A stretch of 64,000 nucleotides of DNA from Falsiroseomonas oleicola. Lineage in GTDB: Bacteria > Pseudomonadota > Alphaproteobacteria > Acetobacterales > Acetobacteraceae. The DNA lies in NCBI RefSeq assembly GCF_019029495.1, contig NZ_JAERQM010000007.1, forward strand, positions 124,001 through 188,000, given 5' to 3'. The notes beneath the pieces are model-generated. The model was not told the origin of the DNA, did not search any database, and was given only the letters and a program-made list of their open reading frames with translations. Below, in pieces: positions 25,313-34,246 of the stretch. Position 1 is the first letter of the stretch. Every line of letters begins with the position of its first letter. Position numbers and translations under genes: made by a program.

Positions 25313-26302
25313 ATGGACTACCGCAACCTCGGCCCCAACGGCCCCCGCATCTCCGCCCTCGGCCTCGGCTGCATGGGCATGTCCGACTTCTATGGCCCGG
25401 CCGACGAGGCGACCTCCATCGCCACCATCCGTGCGGCGCAGGAGGCCGGGATCACCTGGCTCGACACCGGCGATTTCTACGGCATGGGCCATAACGAGAT
25501 GCTGCTGCGCGAGGCGCTGAAGGGCGGCCGCCGCGACCGCGCCTTCCTGGCGGTGAAGTTCGGCGCCCAGCGCGACCCGACCGGTGCCTTCATCGGCTTC
25601 GACACTCGCCCGGCCGCGGTGAAGACCGCGCTGGCCTATACGCTGAAGCGCCTCGGCACCGACCATATCGACCTGTACCAGCCCGCCCGCCTCGATCCCG
25701 CCGTGCCGATCGAGGAGACGGTGGGCGCGATCGCGGAGCTGGTGGCCGCCGGCTATGTCCGCCACATCGGCCTGTCCGAGATGGGTCCGGCCACCATCCG
25801 CCGCGCGCATGCCACCCACCCCATCGCGGCGCTGCAGATCGAATATTCGCTGATGTCGCGCGGGCCGGAGGCGGAGATCATGCCGGTGCTGGCCGAGCTC
25901 GGCATCGCGCTCAATCCCTATGGCGTGCTGGCACGCGGGCTGCTGGGCGGCACCACCCCGGGCCGTGGCGACTTCCGCGCCCATTCGCCGCGCTTCCAGG
26001 GCGCGAATTACGTTCGCAACCAGGCCCTGGCCGCGGCGCTGGCCGGCGTCGCCGAGGAACGCGGCGCGACGCCGGCGCAACTCGCCATCGCCTGGGTGCT
26101 GGCGCAGGGGCCGCACATCATCCCGCTGGTGGGTGCCCGCACGCCGACCCGCCTGGCCGAATCGCTGGGCGCGCTGGCGCTGCGGCTGACGCCGGAGGAC
26201 CTGGCCGCGCTGGAGGCGGCGGTGCCGGCGGAGGCCGTCGCCGGCACCCGCTACGCCGCGGAGCATATGGCCATGCTGGACAGCGAGCGCCCTGCCGCAT
26301 GA
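25313..26302 (+). CDS. Aldo/keto reductase
   Basis: 329-residue (alpha/beta)8-barrel oxidoreductase of the AKR family. It begins MDYRNLGPNGPRISALGLGCMGMSDF, with the catalytic Asp and Tyr in WLDTGDFYGMGHNE, the Lys in FLAVKFGAQ, and the C-terminal cofactor motif IIPLVGARTPTRLAESL. The usual catalytic His of the DLYYQHR block is replaced: here it reads DLYQPARLDP. This PAR variant occurs in a known AKR subgroup and may change catalysis. It forms an operon with tetR 10 bases downstream. Confidence 0.9.
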   Translation: MDYRNLGPNGPRISALGLGCMGMSDFYGPADEATSIATIRAAQEAGITWLDTGDFYGMGHNEMLLREALKGGRRDRAFLAVKFGAQRDPTGAFIGFDTRPAAVKTALAYTLKRLGTDHIDLYQPARLDPAVPIEETVGAIAELVAAGYVRHIGLSEMGPATIRRAHATHPIAALQIEYSLMSRGPEAEIMPVLAELGIALNPYGVLARGLLGGTTPGRGDFRAHSPRFQGANYVRNQALAAALAGVAEERGATPAQLAIAWVLAQGPHIIPLVGARTPTRLAESLGALALRLTPEDLAALEAAVPAEAVAGTRYAAEHMAMLDSERPAA

Positions 26303-26312
26303 CAAGGATGGG

Positions 26313-26912
26313 ATGACCGACTCCACCACCCTCGACCCCGCCGCGCTGCGCATGCTCGATGCGGCGGAGGCGTTGATCCGCCGGCACGGCCCGGCCAAGG
26401 CCACGGTGGTGGATGTCGCCCGCGCCCTGGGCATGAGCCATGGCAATGTCTACCGCCACTTCCCCAGCAAGGCGGCGCTGCGGGAGGCGGTGGTGGCGCG
26501 CTGGCTGCATGCGGTGGTGGTGCCGCTGGAGCCGATCGTCGCCAGCCCAGACCCGGCCCCTGCGCGGCTGGCCCGCTACATCCGCACCCTGGCCGGGCTG
26601 AAGCGCCAGAAGGTGCTGGGCGACCCCGAGTTGTTCGCCGCCTACCACCTTCTGGCGGAGGAACACCGGGACGCGGTGGCCGCCCATGTCGCGACGTTGC
26701 GCGGCCATGTCGCCACCATCCTGCGCCAGGGCGCGGCGGCGGGGGATTGGCAGGTGGCCGACCCCGACGCCACGGCCGTGCTGCTGCTGGAGGCCACCAT
26801 GCGCTTCCACCACCCGCACCATGTCCGGGACCAGGCCGCCGATGAAACCGCGCCCGCGCGGCTGGACGCGGTGCTGGACCTGCTGGTGAAGGGCCTCGGC
26901 ACGGCCCGCTGA
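26313..26912 (+). CDS. TetR family transcriptional regulator
   Basis: 199 residues with an N-terminal helix-turn-helix: KATVVDVARALGMSHGNVYRHFPSKAALREAV (key core ALGMSHGNVYRHFPSK), the TetR signature with HVYRHFxSK. The C-terminal ligand domain is variable. It is co-transcribed with the aldo/keto reductase and probably represses that operon; the inverted repeat before it is a candidate operator. Confidence 0.92.
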   Translation: MTDSTTLDPAALRMLDAAEALIRRHGPAKATVVDVARALGMSHGNVYRHFPSKAALREAVVARWLHAVVVPLEPIVASPDPAPARLARYIRTLAGLKRQKVLGDPELFAAYHLLAEEHRDAVAAHVATLRGHVATILRQGAAAGDWQVADPDATAVLLLEATMRFHHPHHVRDQAADETAPARLDAVLDLLVKGLGTAR

Positions 26913-26940
26913 AGGCCGGCCGGCAGGCCCGCCTTCAGCG
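26907..26940. terminator. Bidirectional hairpin between tetR and phoX
   Basis: Ten-base perfect arms CGCTGAAGGC (26907-26916) and GCCTTCAGCG (26931-26940) enclose a 14-base loop that is itself GC-rich. It spans the tetR stop codon and lies 12 bases from the stop codon of the convergent phoX gene, the place expected for a shared terminator. Confidence 0.65.
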
Positions 26941-26952
26941 TCGGTGGCACCA

Positions 26953-28989
26953 TCAGGTGCCGATGATGCCGCCGTCGTTCTTCGTGATGACCAGCGTCGC
27001 GGAGAGCGGCACGCCGCCGGTCAGGAAGCTGGTGTTCACCTTGCCCGCCGCCCAATCCGCCGCGCTGGTGGTGGCGCCCGGATGCTGGAGGTTCACGAAC
27101 ATGGTCCGGCGGTCCGGCGTGGTCACCACGCCGGTCACTTCCTGGCCGTTCGGGCCGGTCAGGAAGCGGCGGGTTTCGCCGGTGATCGGGTTGGCGCAGA
27201 GCATCGCATTGTTGCCGAAGGTGGCCAGATCGCCGCGCAACTGCTGCCCCTCGCCGATATCGGTCTGGATCCAGAGCCGGCCATCGGCGTCGAACCACAA
27301 CCCGTCCGGGCAGGCCAGGATATTGTCGGCGGTCAGGTTGCCATTGCCGGCGACGCGGCTGTCGGACTCGGGGCCGGCGATCAGGAACAGGTCCCAGGCG
27401 AAGCGCGTCGCCGCGTGGTCGTCATTCGCCTCGCGCCAGCGGATGATCTGGCCGAACTGGTTTCGCGCGCGCGGGTTGGCGGCATCGACCTGTTCGGCCG
27501 TGCGGCGGGTGTTGTTGGTCAGGGTGAAATAGACCCGGCCATCGCGCGGATCGACGGCGCCCCATTCCGGGCGGTCCATCCTGGTGGCGCCCAGCGCATC
27601 CGCCGCGAGGCGGGTGTTCACCAGCACCTCGCCCTGGTCGGCGAAGCCATTGGCCGCGGTCAGCGGACCCTGGCCCTGCACCAGCGGCAGCCATTCGCCG
27701 CTGCCATCGGCGTTGAACTTCGCGACGTAGAGCGTGCCCTCATCCAGCAACCCGCCATTCGCGGTGGCGCGGGCGAAGGGGCGGGCCGAGACGAATTTGT
27801 AGATGTACTCGTTGACCGAGTCGTCGCCGGCATAGGCAACCACCGGGCGGCCTTCGCGGGCCGGGCCGAAGACCACGCCCTCATGCGCGAAGCGGCCGAG
27901 GCTGGTGCGCTTCACCGGCGTGCTGTCCGGGTTCCAGGGGTCGATCTCGACAACCCAGCCGAAGGCATTGACCTCGTTGCGATAGTCCTGCGTCGCATCG
28001 GCCCCGGTCGTGGAGACATTGAAGCGGGCGAATTCATCGCCGCCACCGCGCACTTGGTCCCAGTTGTAGCGGCCCTGGCCGGTCGGCACGCCGTAGCGGG
28101 CATGTTCGCGCGGCAGGTTCGGCTTCTGGTCCTGCTGGTCCTCGTTGCGGAAATAGCCGGCCCAGTTCTCCTCGGCGGCCAGGTAGGTGTTCCAGGGCGT
28201 CACGCCATGCGCGCAATTGTTCAGCGTGCCGCGCACCCGCGTGCCATCCGGGCTGTACTGGGTGCGGACCAGCGCATGCCCGCGCACCGGCCCGGCGATC
28301 TCCATCGGCGTCGCGCCGGTGATGCGGCGGTTGCGCGGATCGGCCTTCACCGCCCAGGCGCCATCGGCACCCCTGGCGATGCGGACGATCGACACGCCAT
28401 GCGCGTTGATTTCCTTCCGCGCCTCATCCGCATCGCGGCCGCCATCGACCAGCGGCATGCGGCCGCTGCCGATGGACATGCCGGCAGCGCGGGCATGCAG
28501 GAAGCGCGGCTCGATGTATTCGTGGTTCAGCACCAGGAAGCCGTCGGAGCTGCTCCCCTGATCCGGCTCGCGCCCCTCGATGGGGAAGAAATGCATGCCG
28601 TCATGATGCGCGCCGACGGCCGCAGCCTGTTCGGCGGCGGTCATCTCGCCGAGGCTCTTGCCGGCCGGCTGGCCGCTGAGCGGCGTGCCCTGCGGGATGA
28701 TGACCTGCACGGAATAGCCTTCCGGCACCACGACGGTGTCGTTCGGGCTGATCGGCACCGGTTTGAAGCCGATGACCGGGCCCTGCGCGGCGCCCTGGGC
28801 CGCGGCCGGGCGGGCGGCGCCAGCGCCGATGAAGCCGGTGAGGGCGGCGCCGAGGCTGCCCATCAGCATCCCGCGGCGGCCGAGGCGCGCCTCGGCGATT
28901 TCGGTGAAATGCGGGTTGGCGGAGGTGTTGGAGGGGATCTCGTCGCCCGCCTCGAGGTCGTAGGGCAGGTTGGGAAGGGTGTCCGGCAT
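26953..28989 (-). CDS. phoX: PhoX family phosphatase
   Basis: 678-residue member of the PhoX (DUF839) family of calcium- and iron-dependent secreted phosphatases that release phosphate from organic esters. The N-terminus has a twin-arginine-type signal (ARLGRRGMLMGSLGAALTG) after about 36 residues, as in other PhoX proteins. Family blocks include NHEYIEPRF, NNCAHGVTPWNTYLAAEENW, GWVVEIDPWNP, RFAHEGVVF and CPDGLWFDADGRLWIQTD. The ATG at 28989 matches the family N-terminus; the frame is open further upstream. A Pho-box-like site lies upstream. Confidence 0.92.
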   Translation of the reverse strand: MPDTLPNLPYDLEAGDEIPSNTSANPHFTEIAEARLGRRGMLMGSLGAALTGFIGAGAARPAAAQGAAQGPVIGFKPVPISPNDTVVVPEGYSVQVIIPQGTPLSGQPAGKSLGEMTAAEQAAAVGAHHDGMHFFPIEGREPDQGSSSDGFLVLNHEYIEPRFLHARAAGMSIGSGRMPLVDGGRDADEARKEINAHGVSIVRIARGADGAWAVKADPRNRRITGATPMEIAGPVRGHALVRTQYSPDGTRVRGTLNNCAHGVTPWNTYLAAEENWAGYFRNEDQQDQKPNLPREHARYGVPTGQGRYNWDQVRGGGDEFARFNVSTTGADATQDYRNEVNAFGWVVEIDPWNPDSTPVKRTSLGRFAHEGVVFGPAREGRPVVAYAGDDSVNEYIYKFVSARPFARATANGGLLDEGTLYVAKFNADGSGEWLPLVQGQGPLTAANGFADQGEVLVNTRLAADALGATRMDRPEWGAVDPRDGRVYFTLTNNTRRTAEQVDAANPRARNQFGQIIRWREANDDHAATRFAWDLFLIAGPESDSRVAGNGNLTADNILACPDGLWFDADGRLWIQTDIGEGQQLRGDLATFGNNAMLCANPITGETRRFLTGPNGQEVTGVVTTPDRRTMFVNLQHPGATTSAADWAAGKVNTSFLTGGVPLSATLVITKNDGGIIGT

Positions 28990-29061
28990 GATGCGGCATC
29001 CTGGCTGTTGGCTCGGTTGCCGCCTTCTAGCGAAGGCGCGCGAAAGCCCGGCGGCAGGCCG

Positions 29062-29079
29062 GTTGCAGCGAGGTGACAG
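29062..29079 (-). promoter_or_regulatory. Possible Pho box upstream of phoX
   Basis: On the minus strand the sequence reads CTGTCAC-CTCG-CTGCAAC, two 7-base elements 11 bases apart, as in PhoB sites (CTGTCAT direct repeats). The first element matches six of seven bases, the second four of seven. It lies about 73 bases upstream of the phoX ATG. I see no clear -10 at the right distance. Confidence 0.3.
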
Positions 29080-29217
29080 TTGTGCGGCCGGGCCGCCGAA
29101 CCGACGGGCATGGAGCCAACCGCCCGCTGCCGCGTTGAGGCTGTGAGCCAGCGGGCAACAGCCCCTGGCGGCGCCCGTCACCCGGCGCGATGCGGCCCTT
29201 GCGGCCCAGGAGATGTC

Positions 29218-29622
29218 ATGCAGCTTCCGAACAACGCCTATGTCGCCGTCGTCGACGGTGAAAAGCTGAACCTGTTCATGAACACCGGCGATGCCGGTGC
29301 GCTGGAACTGACCGAGATGCAGCCGCCAGAGGTGGACAGCGACCACAAGGGCTCGGGCGGCCGCCATGCCAGCAGCTCTGCCAACCCCTCCGACAGCCAG
29401 CAGGATGAGGACGGCTTCGCGGCCGGGGTTGCCGACATGCTGAACAAGCAGGTCATGGCCGGCCATGTGGGGGGCCTGGTCATCATCGCCGCACCGCGCA
29501 CCCTGGGGGAGCTGCGCAAGCACTACCACAAGACGCTGTCGGCCAAGCTGCTGGGCGAGATCCCGAAGGACCTGACAGGCCATCCCCTGAAGGACATCGA
29601 GGCCGCGATCACCGCGGCCTGA
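29218..29622 (+). CDS. Host attachment family protein
   Basis: 134 residues. The start MQLPNNAYVAVVDGEKLNLF, ELTEMQPPEVD and the C-terminal block KELRKHYHKTL-like (LGELRKHYHKTLSAKLLGEI) with IPKDLTGHPLKDIEAAI match the PF10116 family, first described as proteins required for Agrobacterium attachment and now thought to be related to release-factor-like folds. The ATG at 29218 has CCAGGAGATGTC before it. The frame is open upstream but without family similarity. It is convergent with the Rieske gene (7 bases). Confidence 0.88.
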   Translation: MQLPNNAYVAVVDGEKLNLFMNTGDAGALELTEMQPPEVDSDHKGSGGRHASSSANPSDSQQDEDGFAAGVADMLNKQVMAGHVGGLVIIAAPRTLGELRKHYHKTLSAKLLGEIPKDLTGHPLKDIEAAITAA

Positions 29623-29629
29623 AGAAGGG

Positions 29630-30688
29630 TCAGGCCGCCTCGACCGCCAGCGTATCCGGCGCGGCCAGCTCCGCCGCCGCCAGATGGGCGTTGGGGTCAT
29701 GCTCCCGCAGCAGGCGGCGGAGCGTCTGGCGCATGACCAGGCTGGGGCGGTCCAGGATCATATGGGCCTCCGCCTTCGGGTCCAGCGGGAAGTCGGCGGG
29801 GCAGGATTCCAGCAGCCGCCGGTCCTCGCTGCCGACCCGGCGGTCGAAGGCGGCGATATCCGCGCCCGGCGCATCCGCCTCCGTATCGCTGCGATAGACG
29901 AACTGGATGCGGCGGCAGGTGTGGTCATCAATCGGCGTGGCGAAGCCGCAGATCGCGTGGATCAGGCCGTTCGGATAGGTGAAGTGCAGGGTGAAGGCGC
30001 CCGGCATCAGCCATTTGATATCGACGGTCCGCACCGTCTCCTCCTCCGCGATGCGGAGGTTGCGCTGCTGGTCGCTGCGGTTGGCAACGGGCAGGTGGCA
30101 CCGAAAGTTCACACCATTGGCCATCGGCACAAGGGTCAGCCGCGGCATGGTGGGCTTGCTGTCGTCGCCGATGGTGGCGCGGTGGACGAAGGCGACATGG
30201 CCGACATCCAGCGCATTCTCCGCGACGCGCAGGAAGTTGGCGTCCCAGTCTTCGGCATATTCGAAGATCTGGCGGAAGCCGGGATCCTCCGCGTGCGGCA
30301 GGTCCGGGATCGGCAGCAAGGGGTCCTCATCCAGGCAGACCCAGGCGAAGCCGTAGCGGGCGACGCAGGCATAGGCCTTGGCGGCGCTGCGCGCCCCCGC
30401 CCGCAATTCCGGCATCTGCGGCACGAACAGGCAGGTGCCGCTGCTGCCGAACTGCCAGCCGTGATAGCCGCAGGCCAGGGCGCCGTTCACCACCTGGCTG
30501 TCGACGGAGAGCTTGGCGGAGCGGTGCGGGCAGCGGTCCTGGAGACAGGCTGGCGCACCCTCCGCATCCAGCCAGAGCACGATATCCTCCCCCAGCAGCC
30601 GGAAGCCGCGCGGCCCCTCCGCGAGCTCGGTCAGTTGGAAGATGGGGTACCAGAAGCGGCGGAAGACGGGGTGCTGCGTGGCGAGCAT
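29630..30688 (-). CDS. Rieske-type ring-hydroxylating oxygenase, alpha subunit
   Basis: 352-residue oxygenase. The N-terminal Rieske domain has both ligand pairs: CPHRSAKLS and CGYHGWQFGSSG. The C-terminal catalytic domain has the mononuclear-iron ligands in AENALDVGHVAFVHRATIG. Such single-component alpha subunits need a separate reductase, which is not nearby. WLMPGAFTLHFTYPNG suggests the vanillate demethylase or phthalate dioxygenase-like branch; substrate is unknown. The ATG at 30688 fits the family N-terminus. Confidence 0.88.
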   Translation of the reverse strand: MLATQHPVFRRFWYPIFQLTELAEGPRGFRLLGEDIVLWLDAEGAPACLQDRCPHRSAKLSVDSQVVNGALACGYHGWQFGSSGTCLFVPQMPELRAGARSAAKAYACVARYGFAWVCLDEDPLLPIPDLPHAEDPGFRQIFEYAEDWDANFLRVAENALDVGHVAFVHRATIGDDSKPTMPRLTLVPMANGVNFRCHLPVANRSDQQRNLRIAEEETVRTVDIKWLMPGAFTLHFTYPNGLIHAICGFATPIDDHTCRRIQFVYRSDTEADAPGADIAAFDRRVGSEDRRLLESCPADFPLDPKAEAHMILDRPSLVMRQTLRRLLREHDPNAHLAAAELAAPDTLAVEAA

Positions 30689-30741
30689 GCTGGCCTCTCC
30701 GGCGGGGTCCGCCGAAAGGCAAGCATGCCCCGTGCCAGTGG

Positions 30742-32076
30742 CTACTCTTCCTCGCCGTAGGGGTTCTCCGTCCCCCGCAGATGCAGCCGGATCGGCACGC
30801 CCGGCATGTCGAACTTCTCCCGGAAGCTGTTCACCAGGTAGCGGCGATAGTCCTCGGGCAGCTGCTCGGCGCGGGTGCCGAAGACGGTGATGGTGGGCGG
30901 GCGCGCCTTCGGCATGGTGGCGTAGCGCAGCTTGATGCGCTTGCCCTCCACCAGCGGCGGCTGGTGGCGTTCCTTCATCGTCTCGAACCAGCGGTTCAGC
31001 TCGCCCGTCGGCACGCGGCGGTTCCAAAGATCATAGACGGTGCGCACCGTCGGCATCAGCTTTTCCAGGCCGCGCCCATTGGCGGCGGAAATTGGCACCA
31101 CCGAAATGCCCTTCATCTGGGCAAAGCTGCTCAGCAGCGTGTCTTCCAGCTTTCGCCGGGTCGCCGTGCGGTCTTCCACCGCGTCCCATTTGTTGAAGGC
31201 GATCACCAAGGCGCGGCCCTCGCGCTCCGCCAGGCGGCCGATGCGCAGGTCCTGCTCATCCATGCCCTGAAGGGCGTCGACCACCAGGATCACCACCTCC
31301 GCCTCCTTCAGCGCGGCGATGCTGGCCTCGGTGGACATCTTTTCGAGCAGCTTCTCGATCCGCGCCTTCTTGCGCAGGCCAGCGGTGTCCACCAGCCGGA
31401 TCGGGCCCTCGGCGTCGCGGAAATCGACGGCGATGGAATCGCGCGTCAGGCCCGGCTCCGGCCCGGTGATCATGCGTTCCTCGCCCACCAGGGCGTTCAG
31501 CAGGGTGGATTTCCCGGCATTGGGGCGCCCGAGGATGGCCAGCCGCAGCGGCCTCTCCCGGTCTTCCTTGCCCCGCCGCGGATCGGCGTGCAGGCGATCC
31601 CGCACCTCGTCATGCAAATTCCCGAAACCGTCGCCATGCTCGGCGGAGACGGCGATGGGGTCGCCGAGGCCGAGTTCATAGGCCTCCATGGCGGATTGCA
31701 TGCCCAGCCGGCCCTCGGCCTTGTTGGCCACCAGCAGCACCGGGCAGGGCGCCTTGCGCAGCCAGTCGGCAAAGGCGCGGTCGGCGGCGGTGAGCCCGGT
31801 GCGGACATCGACCACGAACAGCACCAGGTCGGCCTGGCGCAGCGCGCCCTCGCTGCTCGCGGTCATCCGCCCGGCCAGCGTGTCCGGCGCCGCTTCCTCC
31901 AGCCCCGCCGTGTCGATCAGCATGACAGGCACGCCGCCGATCTCGGCTTCCACCTGCTTGCGGTCGCGGGTGACGCCAGGGGTGTCGTCCACGAGCGCGA
32001 TCTTCCGCCCGGCCAGGCGGTTGAACAGCGAGGATTTGCCCACATTGGGCCGGCCGAGAATGGCAACGGTCTGCAT
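30742..32076 (-). CDS. der: Ribosome biogenesis GTPase Der
   Basis: 444-residue GTPase with two tandem G domains, required for 50S assembly. First P-loop GRPNVGKSSLFNRLAG, second GRPNAGKSTLLNALVGEE; the two switch motifs are DTPGVTRD and DTAGL; NKWD in AFNKWDAVE; and a C-terminal KH-like domain ending LRGTENPYG. The ATG at 32076 starts one residue before the first strand. It lies downstream of bamB and yfgM, an order conserved in gamma- and alphaproteobacteria. Confidence 0.96.
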   Translation of the reverse strand: MQTVAILGRPNVGKSSLFNRLAGRKIALVDDTPGVTRDRKQVEAEIGGVPVMLIDTAGLEEAAPDTLAGRMTASSEGALRQADLVLFVVDVRTGLTAADRAFADWLRKAPCPVLLVANKAEGRLGMQSAMEAYELGLGDPIAVSAEHGDGFGNLHDEVRDRLHADPRRGKEDRERPLRLAILGRPNAGKSTLLNALVGEERMITGPEPGLTRDSIAVDFRDAEGPIRLVDTAGLRKKARIEKLLEKMSTEASIAALKEAEVVILVVDALQGMDEQDLRIGRLAEREGRALVIAFNKWDAVEDRTATRRKLEDTLLSSFAQMKGISVVPISAANGRGLEKLMPTVRTVYDLWNRRVPTGELNRWFETMKERHQPPLVEGKRIKLRYATMPKARPPTITVFGTRAEQLPEDYRRYLVNSFREKFDMPGVPIRLHLRGTENPYGEEE

Positions 32077-32187
32077 GGTATTCCAAAGGTCCCGGCCCCG
32101 CGGTGCGCGCGGCCGTGCCCCTCTTAGCACCACGCGCGCCGGATGGCGCGCGCTTGCCGCGAATAGCCGGGTCCCGGCCCGCTGGCG

Positions 32188-33516
32188 CTACCGCAGCGCC
32201 ATCAGCGTCCCGTCATCGCCCAGCAGCACCAGCGTGCCCTGCGCCAGCGCCACCGGCAGGGTCACGCCGGACGACAGCGGGATGCGCCCGGCGATGGTGC
32301 CATCGGCAGGGGCCAGCAGGATCAGTTCCGACCGGCTGGAGGGGATCATCACGAAGCCACCGGCCAGGATCGGCGGGCCGAAGCGCGCCGCGTCGCGGCG
32401 GCGGCCGCCTTCCGGGGTGGGGTCCAGCTCGGCGACCCAGCGGATGCGCCCATCCTCCCGCCCCACCGCCACCGCATCGCCGGCGCGGGTGACGGAGAAA
32501 ACATAGTCGCCGGCCGAGGCCACGCCGGTGCCGCCGCCGAAGGTGCGTTCCCACAGCCGCCGGCCGCTGCGCAGATCGACGGCGATGGTGGTATTGCCGA
32601 GGCCGGTGGCCAGCACCCGGCCACGGTCGATCACCGGCAGGCCGGTGATGCCGACGATATCGGCCAGGCTGGTGGCGCCGGTGGTGCCCAGGCCCTCGGA
32701 CCACAGCACGCGGCCATCGGTGACGCGGGCGGCCACCATCTCCCCGGTGCCGAAGCCGGCCACCACGGCCTCCCCCTCCACCGCCGGGGCGGGCAGGCCA
32801 AGCGGCAGGGTGTTCTGTGCCCCGCCGCGATGCGTCCACAGCCGGCGGCCATCCTCGACGGACAGGGCGAGCAGATGGTTTTCCAGCGTGGTGACGAAAA
32901 TCCGTCCGCCCGCCACCGTCGGGGCGCCACGGGTGGGGGAGGGGGTGCGGACGCGCCAGCGCACCGCGCCATCCTCCGGCGACAGGGCCAGAACCTCCGC
33001 CATGCCGGTCGCGACATAGAGCACGCCATCGGCGAAGGCGGCGCCGCCGCCCACCGTGCCGGCACTCTCATCCTCCGGCGTCGTCTCCACCCGCCAGCGG
33101 CGGGCGCCATCGGCCAGTGCGAAGGCGGAAACCTGGCCGGAGGCATCGACGGCATAGACCGTGTCGCCGGCGATCACCGGCCCGGCGGTGAGCTGCTGGC
33201 GGTAGCCGGAGCCGCCGCCGATCGAGGCGCGCCAGGCCTGGCGCGGCTCCGTGGTGAAGGCGGCATGGCCGGGCGCATGGCTCGGCGGGCCGCCGGCCTG
33301 CGGCCATTCGGAGATGGTCTCTGGCGGCGGCAGCGCGACGGTGCCGGAGGCCCCGGTATCGGCAGCCAGGGGCGGGTCGGCGCGCAGCACGCTGCGGCGC
33401 TCGCCCGGCAGCGGCGTCTTGCTGCTGCCGAACAGGTTGTCGAGGCTGGAACAGCCGGAGAGCAGGGCGGCGGCGCCGAGCAGGCCGGCACGGCGGGAGA
33501 GGTTCTTGTGCATCAT
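32188..33516 (-). CDS. bamB: BamB-like outer-membrane assembly lipoprotein
   Basis: 442-residue PQQ-type beta-propeller lipoprotein of the BAM complex that inserts outer-membrane proteins. The signal peptide ends in a lipobox (ALLSGCSS, Cys near residue 22). Repeats such as GDTVYAVDASGQVSAFALADG, DGVLYVATGMAEVLAL, GGRIFVTTLENHLLALSVEDG and GFVMIPSSRSELILL are propeller blades. ATG 33516 overlaps the yfgM stop codon by 4 bases. Context yfgM-bamB-der supports the identity. Confidence 0.9.
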   Translation of the reverse strand: MMHKNLSRRAGLLGAAALLSGCSSLDNLFGSSKTPLPGERRSVLRADPPLAADTGASGTVALPPPETISEWPQAGGPPSHAPGHAAFTTEPRQAWRASIGGGSGYRQQLTAGPVIAGDTVYAVDASGQVSAFALADGARRWRVETTPEDESAGTVGGGAAFADGVLYVATGMAEVLALSPEDGAVRWRVRTPSPTRGAPTVAGGRIFVTTLENHLLALSVEDGRRLWTHRGGAQNTLPLGLPAPAVEGEAVVAGFGTGEMVAARVTDGRVLWSEGLGTTGATSLADIVGITGLPVIDRGRVLATGLGNTTIAVDLRSGRRLWERTFGGGTGVASAGDYVFSVTRAGDAVAVGREDGRIRWVAELDPTPEGGRRRDAARFGPPILAGGFVMIPSSRSELILLAPADGTIAGRIPLSSGVTLPVALAQGTLVLLGDDGTLMALR

Positions 33517-34199
33517 GAGCCGAGCCCCGCGGCGAGGCGCTGCGCGCGTTCGCGCAGCCCGGGTGTGGCGGCCGTATCGGCGGCCAGGGCCTGCAATTGC
33601 TGCCGCGCCGCGGCATTGTCGCCACGGCGGATGGCGACCAGGGCGGACAATTCCCGCGCCGGGGCCTGCCAGGCATTGCCGGATTCGGTCAGCGGCGCGA
33701 TGCGGCTGGCGAGCTGGGCGGGATCGCCGCTGTCCAGCGCATGGCCGACATACAGAAGGCTGGCGAGGTCGCGATACAGCCGGTCGGCCTCATTGTCCTG
33801 GGCCACCTGGTCCCACAGCGCCAGCGCGGCGTCGCGGTCCCCGGTTTCCGCCTTCAGCGCCGCGGCGCGCAGCCGGGCCAGGGTGCGGTAGCCGGCGGGC
33901 GATTCGCGGGACAGCGCGGCGAAGCCATTGGCCACGGCCGGCAGGTCGGCGCCCTGGGCTTCGGCATTGCGGTGCAGGGTGAGGAAGGTATTGGCGACCG
34001 TCGCGGCATCCCGCGCCTGCTGCCAACGCCAGGCCTGCACGCCGCCGGCCCCGGCCAGGGCCAGCAGGACCACGCCAAGGGCCAGCCCGCCCCAGCGCTT
34101 CGCCATGCGGCGGGCGCGGTCGGCGCGGAGGTCCTCTTCGATCTCGTCGAAGATATCGGGCAAGGTCTGTCCTTCAGAACCGTCAGGGAGCCGGACCAT
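33513..34199 (-). CDS. YfgM-like tetratricopeptide membrane protein
   Basis: 228 residues: an N-terminal cytoplasmic segment (LPDIFDEIEEDLRADRARRM), one transmembrane helix (GLALGVVLLALAGAGGVQA), and a periplasmic TPR-like domain (ARLRAAALKAETGDRDAALALWDQVA). YfgM in E. coli is an ancillary SecYEG subunit linked to periplasmic chaperones. The family usually begins at the PDIFDEI block, so a TTG start at 34163 (216 residues) is an alternative to the ATG at 34199. It overlaps bamB by 4 bases. Confidence 0.82.
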   Translation of the reverse strand: MVRLPDGSEGQTLPDIFDEIEEDLRADRARRMAKRWGGLALGVVLLALAGAGGVQAWRWQQARDAATVANTFLTLHRNAEAQGADLPAVANGFAALSRESPAGYRTLARLRAAALKAETGDRDAALALWDQVAQDNEADRLYRDLASLLYVGHALDSGDPAQLASRIAPLTESGNAWQAPARELSALVAIRRGDNAAARQQLQALAADTAATPGLRERAQRLAAGLGS

Positions 34200-34246
34200 A
34201 GCCGCGCGGTGAGGCCGCGTTAAGCCCGAGCGGTTAGCTTACCGCC

